Source: an uncultured Bacilli bacterium (GTDB lineage Bacteria; Bacillota_I; Bacilli_A; RF39; UBA660). Taken from it: a stretch of DNA of 54,694 nucleotides. The stretch lies in contig CALVSQ010000003.1 in the NCBI GenBank assembly GCA_944359085.1, positions 1 through 54,694 of the forward strand. The letters run 5' to 3'. How positions within the stretch are numbered: the first letter of the stretch is position 1; every line of letters begins with the position of its first letter. The notes below the pieces were generated by a model that was not told the origin of the DNA, made no database searches, and saw only the letters and a program-made list of their open reading frames with translations. The position numbers and the translations under genes were made by a program. Of this stretch, positions 43,994 to 52,553 are shown one piece after another.

Positions 43994-46117
43994 ATGAAGA
44001 GAACATTTGAATTAGATTTTAGAGGAAGAAAGATTATAGTTGAAAATGGCGAGCTTGCTAAACAAGCACATGGATCAATATTAGTAAGATATGGTGATAC
44101 AGTTGTTTTATCAACTGTTGTTATGTCTAAAAATGTTAATTTATTAGCTGATTTTTTTCCATTAACAGTTTTATATAATGAAAAATTATATTCAGTAGGT
44201 AAAATACCAGGTGGATTTATTAAAAGAGAAGGAAGACCTACTGAAAACGCTACTTTAGCTGCTCGTATGATCGATAGACCAATGAGACCTTTATTTCCAG
44301 AAGATTTTAAAAATGAAGTCCAAATCGTAAATACTGTTTTATCAGTTGATCAAGATAATAGCCCTGAAATAACTGCTTTATTTGGTTCTTCTTTAGCTAC
44401 TTGTATAAGTCAAGTACCATTCAATGGTCCAGTAGCTGGAGTTAAAGTTGGAAGAGTTGATGGTAAATTTATTATTAATCCAACTGTTGAAGAAACTGAA
44501 AAATCTGATATAGATTTAACTGTATCTGGAACTAAAGAAGCAATTAATATGGTTGAAGCAGGGGCTAAAGAAGTTAGTGAAGAAGATATGTTAGAAGCTT
44601 TAATGTTTGGTCATGAAGCAATTAAAGAATTAATTGAATTTCAAGAAAAAATAATTGAAGAAATAGGTGTAGAAAAATATGATTATCCTAAATTAGAAAT
44701 ATCTTTAGAATTAACTAATGAAGTAACTGATTTAATTAAGGATGATATTGATAAAGCTCTAAGAATTAAAGATAAGTTAGAAAAATATGCTAAATTAGAT
44801 GAAATAAAAGAAAATTTATTAGAAAAATATACTGACGAATCTTTAAAAGAAGATGAATTAAAAGAATTATTAACTAAGGTAGCTAATATATTTGAAAATG
44901 TTAAATATGAAGTATTTAGAAATATTGTAGTTAAAGAAAAAATAAGAGCTGATGGTAGAAAAATGACAGAAATAAGACCTTTATCTACTGCTATTGATTT
45001 ATTACCTAGAACTCATGGTTCAGCTTTATTTACAAGAGGAGAAACACAAAGTTTATCTGTAACTACTTTAGGTGCTTTAGGTGAACACCAAATATTGGAT
45101 GGATTAGGAATTGAAGATTCTAAAAGATTTATATTACATTACAATTTCCCTCAATTTTCAGTTGGAGAAACAGGAAGATATGGCGCTCCTGGTAGAAGAG
45201 AAATTGGACATGGTGCTTTAGGTGAAAGAGCTTTATTACAAGTAATACCTTCTGAAGAAGAATTCCCTTATACAATAAGAGTTGTATCTGAAATATTGGA
45301 ATCTAATGGTAGTAGTAGCCAAGCAAGTATTTGTGCAGGTTGTATGAGTTTAATGGCAGCTGGTGTACCTATTAAAGCTCCAGTAGCCGGTATTGCTATG
45401 GGATTAATTACAAGTGGGGACGATTATACTATTTTAACTGATATTCAAGGATTAGAAGATCATTTAGGAGACATGGACTTTAAAGTAGCAGGTACTAAAA
45501 ATGGTATTTGTGCATTACAAATGGATATTAAAATAAAAGGTATAACTAAACAAATTCTAAAAGAAGCTTTAGCGCAAGCTCATAAAGCAAGATTAGAAAT
45601 ATTAAAAGTTATTGCTAAACAAATTAAAGAACCACGTAAAGAAGTAAGTAAATATGCACCTAAAATGATGACATTTAATATCGACCCTAATAAGATCAAA
45701 GATGTTATTGGTAAAGGTGGAGAAATGATTACTAAAATTATTTTAGAAGCAAGTAATGTAAATACTGTAACGGATATTAATGCTGTTAAAGTTGATTTAG
45801 AAGATGATGGTAGAGTAATTATTTATCACACTGATAAAGATATAATTGAAAAAACTGCTAATATGATTAAAGATGTAGTTAAAGAAGTTGAAACTGGAAA
45901 AATTTATACTGGTAAAGTTGTAAAAGTTGAAGACTTTGGATGCTTTGTTGAATTATGGCCAGGGGTTGAAGGATTAGTACATGTTTCTCATTTAGCTAAA
46001 GAACGTGTTGAAAAACCAAGTGATGTAGTTAAAGTTGGAGATGAAATAATAGTTAAATCATTAGGATATGATAAAAAAGGAAGACTTAATTTATCACGTA
46101 AAGAAGCTTTAAAATAG
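43994..46117 (+). CDS. pnp: Polyribonucleotide nucleotidyltransferase (PNPase)
   Basis: Phosphorolytic 3'-5' exoribonuclease of mRNA decay. The 707 residues contain two RNase PH-like cores ([20 protein letters not shown] at the start; [15 protein letters not shown] mid-protein with the [12 protein letters not shown] and [11 protein letters not shown] segments). An alpha-helical linker lies between them, followed by KH ([19 protein letters not shown]) and S1 ([20 protein letters not shown]) domains. TAGGAGGA at 43983-43990 supports ATG 43994. It follows rpsO in the classical order, with only 13 bp after the terminator stem. Confidence 0.97.
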   Translation: MKRTFELDFRGRKIIVENGELAKQAHGSILVRYGDTVVLSTVVMSKNVNLLADFFPLTVLYNEKLYSVGKIPGGFIKREGRPTENATLAARMIDRPMRPLFPEDFKNEVQIVNTVLSVDQDNSPEITALFGSSLATCISQVPFNGPVAGVKVGRVDGKFIINPTVEETEKSDIDLTVSGTKEAINMVEAGAKEVSEEDMLEALMFGHEAIKELIEFQEKIIEEIGVEKYDYPKLEISLELTNEVTDLIKDDIDKALRIKDKLEKYAKLDEIKENLLEKYTDESLKEDELKELLTKVANIFENVKYEVFRNIVVKEKIRADGRKMTEIRPLSTAIDLLPRTHGSALFTRGETQSLSVTTLGALGEHQILDGLGIEDSKRFILHYNFPQFSVGETGRYGAPGRREIGHGALGERALLQVIPSEEEFPYTIRVVSEILESNGSSSQASICAGCMSLMAAGVPIKAPVAGIAMGLITSGDDYTILTDIQGLEDHLGDMDFKVAGTKNGICALQMDIKIKGITKQILKEALAQAHKARLEILKVIAKQIKEPRKEVSKYAPKMMTFNIDPNKIKDVIGKGGEMITKIILEASNVNTVTDINAVKVDLEDDGRVIIYHTDKDIIEKTANMIKDVVKEVETGKIYTGKVVKVEDFGCFVELWPGVEGLVHVSHLAKERVEKPSDVVKVGDEIIVKSLGYDKKGRLNLSRKEALK

Positions 46118-46127
46118 GATATATTAA

Positions 46128-46973
46128 ATGATAAATATAGAAAATATAAATGAAAATATTAGAAATTATTTAGAAGATATATATATTACTTTACAAGATA
46201 AATATGGTGATAACGCTGGAATTAAATATTATGAATTATTAGATGAATTAAAAGATAATAAACCGAATGTATATGAAATAATAGTAAGCATAATGTTTTT
46301 GGATACTATAAGATTATTGATTGATAAGTATAATAAAAATTTTATAACAGAAGAAGAAAAAATAATTTTAGAATATTTAAAAGAATTAAATAATATTGAT
46401 GATTTATTAGAAGAACTTGAAGAAAATAAAAATTTGTTAAGTATTATAATAAATGGTCCTTTTAAATTTAATCGTTTAAATGTTAAAGGAAAAGCAACAA
46501 TGTTATTAGTAACACCTATAGAATATGCCAATCAGTTTAATAAATTTCATTATTTAGAAATGATGTGTACTTTTAAAGAAAGAACAAAAGAAGAAATAAT
46601 TAATTTATACAAAGAAACAAAAAGTTATCAAGATGTTTTAAATGTTGTAGATGTATTATATTTAGGAAATATAAAAGGTTTTTCAAAATTATTATTATTT
46701 ATGATTAGAACATTTTATAAATGGAAAAAAGTTATTTTATTAACACATCCAGAATCAATATCAAATAAAGAAATTGATCTAATAAACATTATTGAAAGTA
46801 ATAGTATTGATGATGCTATTTATAAAATTTCTTGTGATTTTGATTTGATTGAAATAATAGTTGAAAGTTTTATATTTTATGAAACAAATGATATGTCATT
46901 CAAAGAAGAAATTGAAGAATTATATAATAAATTAGTTTCTGATGAAATTAAGATAAAATTAAAAGAAGTATAA
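46128..46973 (+). CDS. Unknown helical protein after pnp
   Basis: 281 residues, acidic, almost wholly helical (ENIRNYLEDIYITLQDKYGD, EYLKELNNIDDLLEELEEN, FSKLLLFMIRTFYKWKKVILL). I recognise no domain or motif. One stretch (~190-205) is hydrophobic but includes Lys and Arg, so a membrane helix is doubtful. The start is ATG 46128 with a weak AGGATA upstream, 10 bp after pnp, hence probably co-transcribed with it. Its stop is directly adjacent to the stop of convergent hinT, with no spacer and no visible terminator. Confidence 0.75.
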   Translation: MINIENINENIRNYLEDIYITLQDKYGDNAGIKYYELLDELKDNKPNVYEIIVSIMFLDTIRLLIDKYNKNFITEEEKIILEYLKELNNIDDLLEELEENKNLLSIIINGPFKFNRLNVKGKATMLLVTPIEYANQFNKFHYLEMMCTFKERTKEEIINLYKETKSYQDVLNVVDVLYLGNIKGFSKLLLFMIRTFYKWKKVILLTHPESISNKEIDLINIIESNSIDDAIYKISCDFDLIEIIVESFIFYETNDMSFKEEIEELYNKLVSDEIKIKLKEV

Positions 46974-47333
46974 TTATTTTAACAATTCATATACTTCTTC
47001 TAAAGATTTATCTTTTTTATTTTTGTAAAAAGGTTTTAAATGAAGATGAAAATGTTTTACTTCTTGAATATCACCACTATTTTGAATAAGAGTTAATCCA
47101 TCACAATTTAATTTTTCTTCAATTCTTTTTTTAAGTAGTTTAGCTATTTTCATTATATGTTTTAATATTTCAATATCGATATCATCTAAATCTAAATAAT
47201 GTTTTTTAGGTACAATTAAAGTATGACCAACACTATCAGGATTAATATCTAAAAAAGCATATACAACATCATCTTCATATATTTTATATGATGGAATTTC
47301 CTTATTAATAATTTTACAAAATAAACAATCCAT
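46974..47333 (-). CDS. hinT: HIT-family nucleotide hydrolase (HinT-like)
   Basis: 119 residues of a histidine-triad protein that cleaves AMP-linked phosphoramidates. It begins MDCLFCKIINKEIPSYKIYEDD and ends with the triad HFHLHLKPFY. GHTLIVPKKH and LTLIQNSGDIQEVKHFH are typical of bacterial HinT/YcfF. GGAGG lies 7 nt before the ATG at 47333, and an extended -10 sits just upstream. Convergent with the gene after pnp; the two stop codons touch (46973/46974). Confidence 0.93.
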   Translation of the reverse strand: MDCLFCKIINKEIPSYKIYEDDVVYAFLDINPDSVGHTLIVPKKHYLDLDDIDIEILKHIMKIAKLLKKRIEEKLNCDGLTLIQNSGDIQEVKHFHLHLKPFYKNKKDKSLEEVYELLK

Positions 47334-47351
47334 ATTTTTACCTCCATTATA

Positions 47352-47360
47352 ATTATATCA
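47352..47360 (-). promoter_or_regulatory. hinT: Extended -10 promoter of hinT
   Basis: On the minus strand TG (47360-47359), one base, TATAAT (47357-47352). Confidence 0.55.
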
Positions 47361-47385
47361 AAAAAAATCTAGTTTATCTAGATTT
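47361..47385 (-). terminator. Minus-strand terminator-like hairpin upstream of hinT
   Basis: AAATCTAG (47365-47372) and CTAGATTT (47378-47385) form an 8-bp stem with a 5-nt loop. Read on the minus strand it ends in eight T residues. No annotated minus-strand gene lies upstream, so it would end an unseen transcript such as a small RNA. Confidence 0.5.
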
Positions 47386-47470
47386 CGTGAATATCTGCGA
47401 ATATTCTATATTAATATTGATTAAATATTAATAAAATTATGCAGTTTTACTTAAAAAATAAGTTTTTTTA
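47386..47470. other. Structured intergenic region between hinT and sufC
   Basis: Three more inverted repeats follow in a row: GAATAT/ATATTC (47389-47406), ATTAATATT/AATATTAAT (47410-47432) and a weak ACTTA/TAAGT followed by T residues (47449-47468). Together with the hairpin at 47361-47385 they could form a small RNA on either strand. The sufC -10 (TATAAT 47474-47479) lies just after. Confidence 0.4.
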
Positions 47471-47495
47471 GTGTATAATTATATTGGTGATATTA

Positions 47496-48260
47496 ATGCA
47501 TGTACTAAAAATTGAAAATTTAACTGTTGAAATAGAAAATAAAACAATATTAAAAAACTTTAATTTAGAAGTTAAATCAGGAGAAATACACGCTATAATG
47601 GGGCCTAATGGAACTGGTAAATCTACTTTATCAAAAGTTATAATGGGAGACCCAAATTATAAAATAATTGAAGGTACTATTAAGTATGATGATACTATAA
47701 TAAATGAATATACAACAGATGAAAGAGCTAGATTAGGTCTATTTTTAAGTATGCAAATGCCTTTAGAAATAGAAGGTGTTACAAATGCAGATTTACTTAG
47801 AACAGCTTGTCATATAAAAGAGGGAACTAATTTTAAATTATTTGATTTTATCAAAAAATTAGAGAATAATGTTTCAAAATTAAAAATGGATAAAGAAATG
47901 ATTCATCGAAGCGTTAATGTTGGTTTTTCTGGTGGTGAAAGAAAGAAAAATGAAATATTACAAATGTATATGTTAGAACCTTCTTTAGTTATTTTAGATG
48001 AAATAGATTCTGGACTTGATGTTGATAGTTTAAAAATAGTTGGAAATAATGTTATGGATTATTTTAAAGAATATAAACCTATTTTAATTGTTATTACTCA
48101 TTATCAAAGATTACTAGATTATATAAAACCTGATTATGTTCATATATTAAAAAATGGAAATATAATTAAAAGTGGTGATAGTAGTTTAGTTAAAGAAATT
48201 GAAACAAATGGTTATAATTCTAGTGAATTTGCTATAAAGGAAAATAACAAAGATGAATAG
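47496..48260 (+). CDS. sufC: Fe-S cluster assembly ATPase SufC
   Basis: ABC-type ATPase of the SUF scaffold complex. The 254 residues show Walker A GPNGTGKST, the SufC-type signature NVGFSGGERKKNEILQM, Walker B LVILDEIDSGLDVDSL and the switch His in VITHYQRLLDYI. It has no membrane segment, unlike transport partners. ATG 47496 is set by GGTGA at 47486-47490. It overlaps the SufD-like gene by 8 bp. With sufD and sufS it forms the operon of iron-sulfur cluster assembly; sufU and sufB are not next to it. Confidence 0.95.
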   Translation: MHVLKIENLTVEIENKTILKNFNLEVKSGEIHAIMGPNGTGKSTLSKVIMGDPNYKIIEGTIKYDDTIINEYTTDERARLGLFLSMQMPLEIEGVTNADLLRTACHIKEGTNFKLFDFIKKLENNVSKLKMDKEMIHRSVNVGFSGGERKKNEILQMYMLEPSLVILDEIDSGLDVDSLKIVGNNVMDYFKEYKPILIVITHYQRLLDYIKPDYVHILKNGNIIKSGDSSLVKEIETNGYNSSEFAIKENNKDE

Positions 48261-49002
48261 AATAATAATATCTAATAATCAATTTGATTTAAACAATATT
48301 GAATATAATTATAAAGAAGATTTAATAAGTAAATTAAACTTAAAAGTTATAAAAAATACAAAATTAGAATTAATAATCGATAAAGAGATTAAATTAGATA
48401 TAAATATTGAGTTATTAGATGATGTTAAATTAGATTTTGTTATAATTAAAAAAGCTAAAACCAAAATATTAACTAAATACAAATTGAATGAAAACAGTAT
48501 ATTGAATATAACTGAAATAAGCGATAGCGATATTATTAATGAACGAAATATTATTAATTTAAACGGCAAAAATTCTAAAATTAATTTTATTTTAAAAACT
48601 GTTTGCAAAAATAATGAGAAATATGATATTGTAATTAATCATAATAATATTAAAACTGAAAGCAATGTTGTAACTAATGGTGTTAATATAAGTGGTAATT
48701 TATATTTTACTGTTACCTCATATGTACCAAAAGGAATTAAAAAATGTATAGTCAATCAACAAAACAGAATAATCAATTTAACAGATAATGAATGTTTAAT
48801 AAGACCCAATTTATTAATAGATGAGGTAGACGTAATAGCTAATCATAGTGCTTTAATTGGTTCGTTTAAAGACGAAGAGTTATTTTATATGCAAAGATTA
48901 GGTATTGATATAGCTACTGCTAATAAATTATTAATAGAAGGTTTTATTAAAAGTAAAATAAATAAAAATCTAGCAAATTATTTAAAAAAATATTGGAGGT
49001 GA
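48253..49002 (+). CDS. sufD: SufB/SufD-family scaffold protein, short form
   Basis: 249 residues; the C-terminal ~110 match the SufBD core: NECLIRPNLLIDEVDVIANH, then SALIGSFKDEELFYMQRLGI and ATANKLLIEGFIKSKI. Family members form the beta-helix scaffold that binds SufC and builds the cluster. Usual SufD length is about 430, so the N-terminal domain and part of the helix are missing or very diverged; the rest is Ile/Asn/Lys-rich. The position between sufC and sufS fits SufD. Its TGA stop lies in the sufS ribosome binding site (GGAGGTGA). Confidence 0.82.
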   Translation: MNRIIISNNQFDLNNIEYNYKEDLISKLNLKVIKNTKLELIIDKEIKLDINIELLDDVKLDFVIIKKAKTKILTKYKLNENSILNITEISDSDIINERNIINLNGKNSKINFILKTVCKNNEKYDIVINHNNIKTESNVVTNGVNISGNLYFTVTSYVPKGIKKCIVNQQNRIINLTDNECLIRPNLLIDEVDVIANHSALIGSFKDEELFYMQRLGIDIATANKLLIEGFIKSKINKNLANYLKKYWR

Positions 49003-49007
49003 TTAAA

Positions 49008-50198
49008 ATGAATCGTGAGGACTTTAATATATTAAGTAAAAATATTATATATTTGGATAATGGAGCTACTTCATTAAAACCAAGATGTATTGCTAATAGT
49101 GTTTCAGAATATTATAACAATTATAGTGCCAACGCTCATCGCGGGGATTACAATTTATCATTAGAAGTTGATAATAAATATGAAGGTACGAGAACTTTAG
49201 TAAAAGATTTTATCAATGCTAGAAAAAATAAAGAAATAATTTTTACTAGTGGAGCTACTGATTCATTAAATAAAATAATATTTGGATATTTTAGAAATTA
49301 CTTAAAAGAAGATGATGAGGTTTTAATAACTAAAAGCGAACATGCATCTAATGTATTACCTTGGTTTGAATTAAAAGATGAAATAAATATTAAAGTAAAT
49401 TATATTCCTTTAAGTAATTTAGAAGTAACTTTAGATAATGTTAAAAATAGTATAACAGATAAAACTAAAGTAATAAGTATTGCTCATATTACTAATGTAG
49501 TAGGGGATATTAGACCTATTAAAGAAATAATTAAATATGCTCATAGTAAAAATATATTAGTTATAATAGATGGTGCTCAAAGCGTTGCTCATACTAAAAT
49601 TGATGTTCAAGATTTAGATATAGATTTTTTAGCTTTTTCCGCTCATAAGATGCTAGGCCCAACTGGTGTTGGAGTTTTATATGGTAAGGAAGAATTATTA
49701 AATAATATTAAGCCAATTATATTTGGTGGAGGAATGAACGCTAGTTTCCAATTTGATGGTACAAGAGTATATAACGAATTGCCATCTTTATTGGAGGCAG
49801 GTACACCTAACATAGCTGGTGTAATTGGTTTAGGTGAAGCTATCAAGTATTTAAATAATATTGGAATGGATAATATAGCAAAATATGAAAAAGATTTAAA
49901 GAAATATGCCGTTAATAAATTAAAAGAAGTAAAAGATATTATTATTTACAATGAAAATAGTGAAAGTGGTATTATAACTTTTAATATTAAAGATATATTC
50001 GCACAGGATCTAGCCATTTATTTAAATAAATATAACATTTGTGTAAGAGCTGGTAATCATTGTGCTAAAATACTTAAAGATGAAATAGGTATTAAAAATA
50101 CATGCCGTGTAAGTTTATATTTTTATAATACCAAAGAAGAAATAGATTATTTAGTAAATGTTTTAAATAATAAAAATATTAAAGATGAAATTATCTAG
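49008..50198 (+). CDS. sufS: Cysteine desulfurase SufS
   Basis: PLP enzyme that takes sulfur from cysteine for SUF. The 396 residues are typical of group II desulfurases. They begin IIYLDNGATSLKPR, with SEHASNVLPW, DGAQSVAH and the PLP-lysine in FSAHKMLGPTGVG. The active-site loop reads RAGNHCAKIL with the Cys; most SufS have RAGHHCA, so one His is Asn here. GGAGGTGA at the end of sufD gives ATG 49008. SufU, the usual sulfur acceptor in Firmicutes, does not follow; apbE does. Confidence 0.94.
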   Translation: MNREDFNILSKNIIYLDNGATSLKPRCIANSVSEYYNNYSANAHRGDYNLSLEVDNKYEGTRTLVKDFINARKNKEIIFTSGATDSLNKIIFGYFRNYLKEDDEVLITKSEHASNVLPWFELKDEINIKVNYIPLSNLEVTLDNVKNSITDKTKVISIAHITNVVGDIRPIKEIIKYAHSKNILVIIDGAQSVAHTKIDVQDLDIDFLAFSAHKMLGPTGVGVLYGKEELLNNIKPIIFGGGMNASFQFDGTRVYNELPSLLEAGTPNIAGVIGLGEAIKYLNNIGMDNIAKYEKDLKKYAVNKLKEVKDIIIYNENSESGIITFNIKDIFAQDLAIYLNKYNICVRAGNHCAKILKDEIGIKNTCRVSLYFYNTKEEIDYLVNVLNNKNIKDEII

Positions 50199-50215
50199 AA
50201 AATTTTGTCTTTTTT

Positions 50216-50224
50216 TGTTATAAT
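50216..50224 (+). promoter_or_regulatory. Extended -10 promoter of the apbE module
   Basis: TG (50216-50217) and TATAAT (50219-50224) right after a T-run. It would drive apbE and the two genes overlapping or abutting it. Confidence 0.5.
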
Positions 50225-50239
50225 TAAATAGTGATGATT

Positions 50240-51151
50240 ATGAAGAAAATATTATTAATATTATTGTTATTATTAACAGGCTGTGGTAAACAAGAATATA
50301 GTAAAAATTTATTTTATATGGATACAGTTATAAATATCAAATTATATAATGTTAATGAAAAAAAAGCTAATGAAGCATTTAATTACTTAGATAGTCTATA
50401 TCAAAAATACGAAAATTTAACTGATTTTTATGATTCTAATAGTGAATTATCAAAATTAAATAATGATGTTAATTATGAAATATCTAGTGAACTATTAGAT
50501 TTAATTAAAATTGGATATGAGTGGAATATTAAAACAAATGGATTATTAAATGTTAATATCGGTAATTTAACTAAAATATGGCACGATTTTAGAGAAAATC
50601 CTGTTAGTTTACCTAATTTAGATGATGTTAAAATAGAAAGTTTAAAAATGGAAAATGATAAGATTTTAAATGATAAAGTTAACATTGATTTAGGTGCTAT
50701 TGTTAAAGGATATGTTACAGAAAAAGCAGGTAACTATTTAAAAAACATTGGCATAGATTATTATTTAATTAATGCTGGTGGTAATGTTAAAGCTGGAAAA
50801 AGCAATAAGGGTTATTATAATATTGGTATTGCTAGTCCTATTAGTAACGAAACATTTGAAATTGTCAAAGCTGAAAATATTAGTGTAGTAACTAGTGGTG
50901 GATATGAAAGATTTTATGAATATAATGGTGTAATGTATCATCATATTATTGATCCTAATACTTTATATCCTGCTAATAATATGAAAAGTGTAACTGTTAT
51001 AGGTGAAGATAGTGGTTTATGTGATATTTTATCAACTACTTTGTTTTTAATGGATATAGATGAAGGTAAAGAATTTATAAAAGATTATGATGTAAAAGTT
51101 ATTTGGTTTACTAATGATGATCAGATTATAAAAAGTGATAATTATGAATAA
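50240..51151 (+). CDS. apbE: FAD:protein FMN transferase, lipoprotein
   Basis: ApbE moves FMN from FAD onto a Ser/Thr of extracytoplasmic flavoproteins. About 303 residues: a lipoprotein signal with lipobox LLTGCG (Cys ~15), then MDTVINIKLYN, LGAIVKGYVTEKAG, INAGGNVKAGK, VTSGGYERFYEYNG and HHIIDPNTLYPANN, followed by the metal-binding region SGLCDILSTTLFLM, all typical. I chose ATG 50240 over the GTG at 50231, which better serves as part of the ribosome binding site. It overlaps the NusG-II gene by 8 bp, and an FMN-binding-like lipoprotein lies 0.9 kb downstream as likely substrate. Confidence 0.93.
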   Translation: MKKILLILLLLLTGCGKQEYSKNLFYMDTVINIKLYNVNEKKANEAFNYLDSLYQKYENLTDFYDSNSELSKLNNDVNYEISSELLDLIKIGYEWNIKTNGLLNVNIGNLTKIWHDFRENPVSLPNLDDVKIESLKMENDKILNDKVNIDLGAIVKGYVTEKAGNYLKNIGIDYYLINAGGNVKAGKSNKGYYNIGIASPISNETFEIVKAENISVVTSGGYERFYEYNGVMYHHIIDPNTLYPANNMKSVTVIGEDSGLCDILSTTLFLMDIDEGKEFIKDYDVKVIWFTNDDQIIKSDNYE

Positions 51152-51494
51152 AAATGATATAAAATTAGTAGTTATTGTTTTGATTATTATTATTTTATTA
51201 TTTTCTTTAACATTGTTTAGAAAAAAAGCTAATATTGCTAATGTATATTATGAAAATGAATTAATATTAGAAATAGATTTAAGTATAAATAAAATTTATG
51301 AAGTAGATGGATATAATGGTAAAGTTAAAATAGAAGTATTAAATAATCAAATAAGAGTAGTTGAAGAAAATAGTCCATATCATTTATGTTCTAAACAAGG
51401 ATTTGTTTCTAAAAGTGGGGAATCAATTATATGTTTGCCAAATAAAATAATAATTGAATTACCTAGTGATGAATTGGATGCTGAGGTGAGTTAA
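51144..51494 (+). CDS. NusG domain II-type membrane-anchored protein
   Basis: 116 residues with one N-terminal membrane helix (LVVIVLIIIILLFSLTLF), then a small beta domain containing IEVLNNQIRVVEENSPYHLCSKQGFVSKSGESIICLPNKIIIEL. The spaced Cys pair and the sequence match the stand-alone NusG_II family often encoded beside ApbE, Gx transporters and Rnf genes in Firmicutes. A role in extracytoplasmic redox is inferred from such contexts. GTGATA upstream of ATG 51144 acts as ribosome binding site. The next gene begins 1 bp after its stop. Confidence 0.85.
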   Translation: MNKNDIKLVVIVLIIIILLFSLTLFRKKANIANVYYENELILEIDLSINKIYEVDGYNGKVKIEVLNNQIRVVEENSPYHLCSKQGFVSKSGESIICLPNKIIIELPSDELDAEVS

Positions 51495-51495
51495 T

Positions 51496-51999
51496 TTGAA
51501 AAAATTTACAAGATTATCAATGTTATTAGCTTTATCTGTTGCATTAAATGTAATAGAAGCAAGTTTACCCTTGTTTAATGGATATATTCCAGGTTTAAAG
51601 TTAGGATTAGCCAATATTGTAACATTGTTTATAATTTATCAATTTAGTTTAAAAGACGCTTTTTATGTTGGTATTTTAAGAGTTTTTTTGGTAGGTATTT
51701 TAAGAACAGGATTATTTAGTACAACATTCTTTTTTAGTTTAAGTGGAGTAATATTTAGTATAATATGTATGTATTTAGCTAAAAATTTCTTAAAGCTATC
51801 TATTGTTGGTGTTAGCATAGTAGGTTCTATTGCTCATAGTATAGGACAAGTTTTGACTTCTATATTATTATTACAAATGAGTTCAATGATCTATTATTTG
51901 CCTTGGTTATTATTATTTTCAATTCCAACAGGCATTTTAGTTGGGCTAATTTGTAAACAATTGATAAAATTTTATGATGAAGTCTTGTCTTTTGAATAA
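51496..51999 (+). CDS. Gx transporter family protein (HepS component I-like)
   Basis: 167 residues with about five membrane helices. It starts KKFTRLSMLLALSVALNVIE and contains FNGYIPGLKLGLANIVTLF and LRVFLVGILRTGLFS, the hallmarks of the family named Gx transporter or heptaprenyl diphosphate synthase component I, which resembles ECF-type S components. It is commonly linked with NusG_II and ApbE, suggesting uptake of a quinone or flavin precursor, not proven. The start is TTG 51496 with GAGGTGA at 51483-51489 in the preceding gene. Confidence 0.87.
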   Translation: MKKFTRLSMLLALSVALNVIEASLPLFNGYIPGLKLGLANIVTLFIIYQFSLKDAFYVGILRVFLVGILRTGLFSTTFFFSLSGVIFSIICMYLAKNFLKLSIVGVSIVGSIAHSIGQVLTSILLLQMSSMIYYLPWLLLFSIPTGILVGLICKQLIKFYDEVLSFE

Positions 52000-52013
52000 A
52001 AATATTTTATAAT
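51985..52013 (+). promoter_or_regulatory. Promoter of the FMN-binding-like lipoprotein gene
   Basis: TTGTCT (51985-51990, inside the Gx gene), 17 bp, TATAAT (52008-52013). Confidence 0.65.
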
Positions 52014-52034
52014 TTAATTATAGGAGGATTATAT

Positions 52035-52481
52035 ATGAAGAAACTTTTGAGTTTATTATTAGTTACAGTTATGCTTACTGGATGTGGCTCTAATTCTTTA
52101 AAAGAAGGAACATATGAAGGGAGTGCAGTTGATAACTATGGTGGTCAAGAAAATACTGCAACTGCTAAAGTTACTATCGATAAAGATGGTAAAATCACTG
52201 ATGTATACTTAGATACCACTTATATTCATAATGGTGAAGAAACTACTAAAAAAACACTAGGTAATGAATATGGTATGAAAAAAGGTAATAGTGATTATGG
52301 CCAAGCTGATTATGAATGGTTTGAACAAGTTGAAGCTTTAGAACAAGCAGTAATTGACAATCAAGGAATTGATTTCTTAAATGTTGATGAAGATGGTTAT
52401 ACTGATGCTGTAAGTAAATGTACAATTAAAGTAGATGCGCTATATAAAGCTTTAGAAGATGCTTTAAATAAAGCTAAATAG
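52035..52481 (+). CDS. Lipoprotein with FMN-binding-like domain, candidate ApbE substrate
   Basis: 148 residues: a lipoprotein signal with lipobox MLTGCG (Cys ~17), then one small domain beginning LKEGTYEGSAVDNYGGQENTA with KVTIDKDGKITDVYLD, as in FMN_bind/PplA-type repeats. Near the C-terminus TDAVSKCTIKVDALYKALEDAL fits the D-x-x-S-x-x-T flavinylation motif (usual DxxSGAT; here Lys-Cys replace Gly-Ala). The Thr is the predicted FMN site. Listeria PplA, a two-domain relative, carries electrons to outside acceptors. AGGAGG precedes ATG 52035. It has its own promoter, suggesting higher expression than apbE. Confidence 0.82.
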   Translation: MKKLLSLLLVTVMLTGCGSNSLKEGTYEGSAVDNYGGQENTATAKVTIDKDGKITDVYLDTTYIHNGEETTKKTLGNEYGMKKGNSDYGQADYEWFEQVEALEQAVIDNQGIDFLNVDEDGYTDAVSKCTIKVDALYKALEDALNKAK

Positions 52482-52506
52482 ATTTGATTTATTTCAAATC
52501 TTTTTT
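52480..52506 (+). terminator. Terminator overlapping the lipoprotein stop codon
   Basis: AGATTTGA (52480-52487) pairs with TCAAATCT (52494-52501), then T residues. The TAG stop (52479-52481) lies at the base of the stem. Confidence 0.8.
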
Positions 52507-52530
52507 CATTTATATTTCACATTTTTAGTG

Positions 52531-52536
52531 TATAAT
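52531..52536 (+). promoter_or_regulatory. -10 element of the two-component operon
   Basis: TATAAT at 52531-52536 preceded directly by GTG. No convincing -35 box was found, which would fit an activated promoter. Confidence 0.45.
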
Positions 52537-52553
52537 AAATTAGAGGTGAGATA

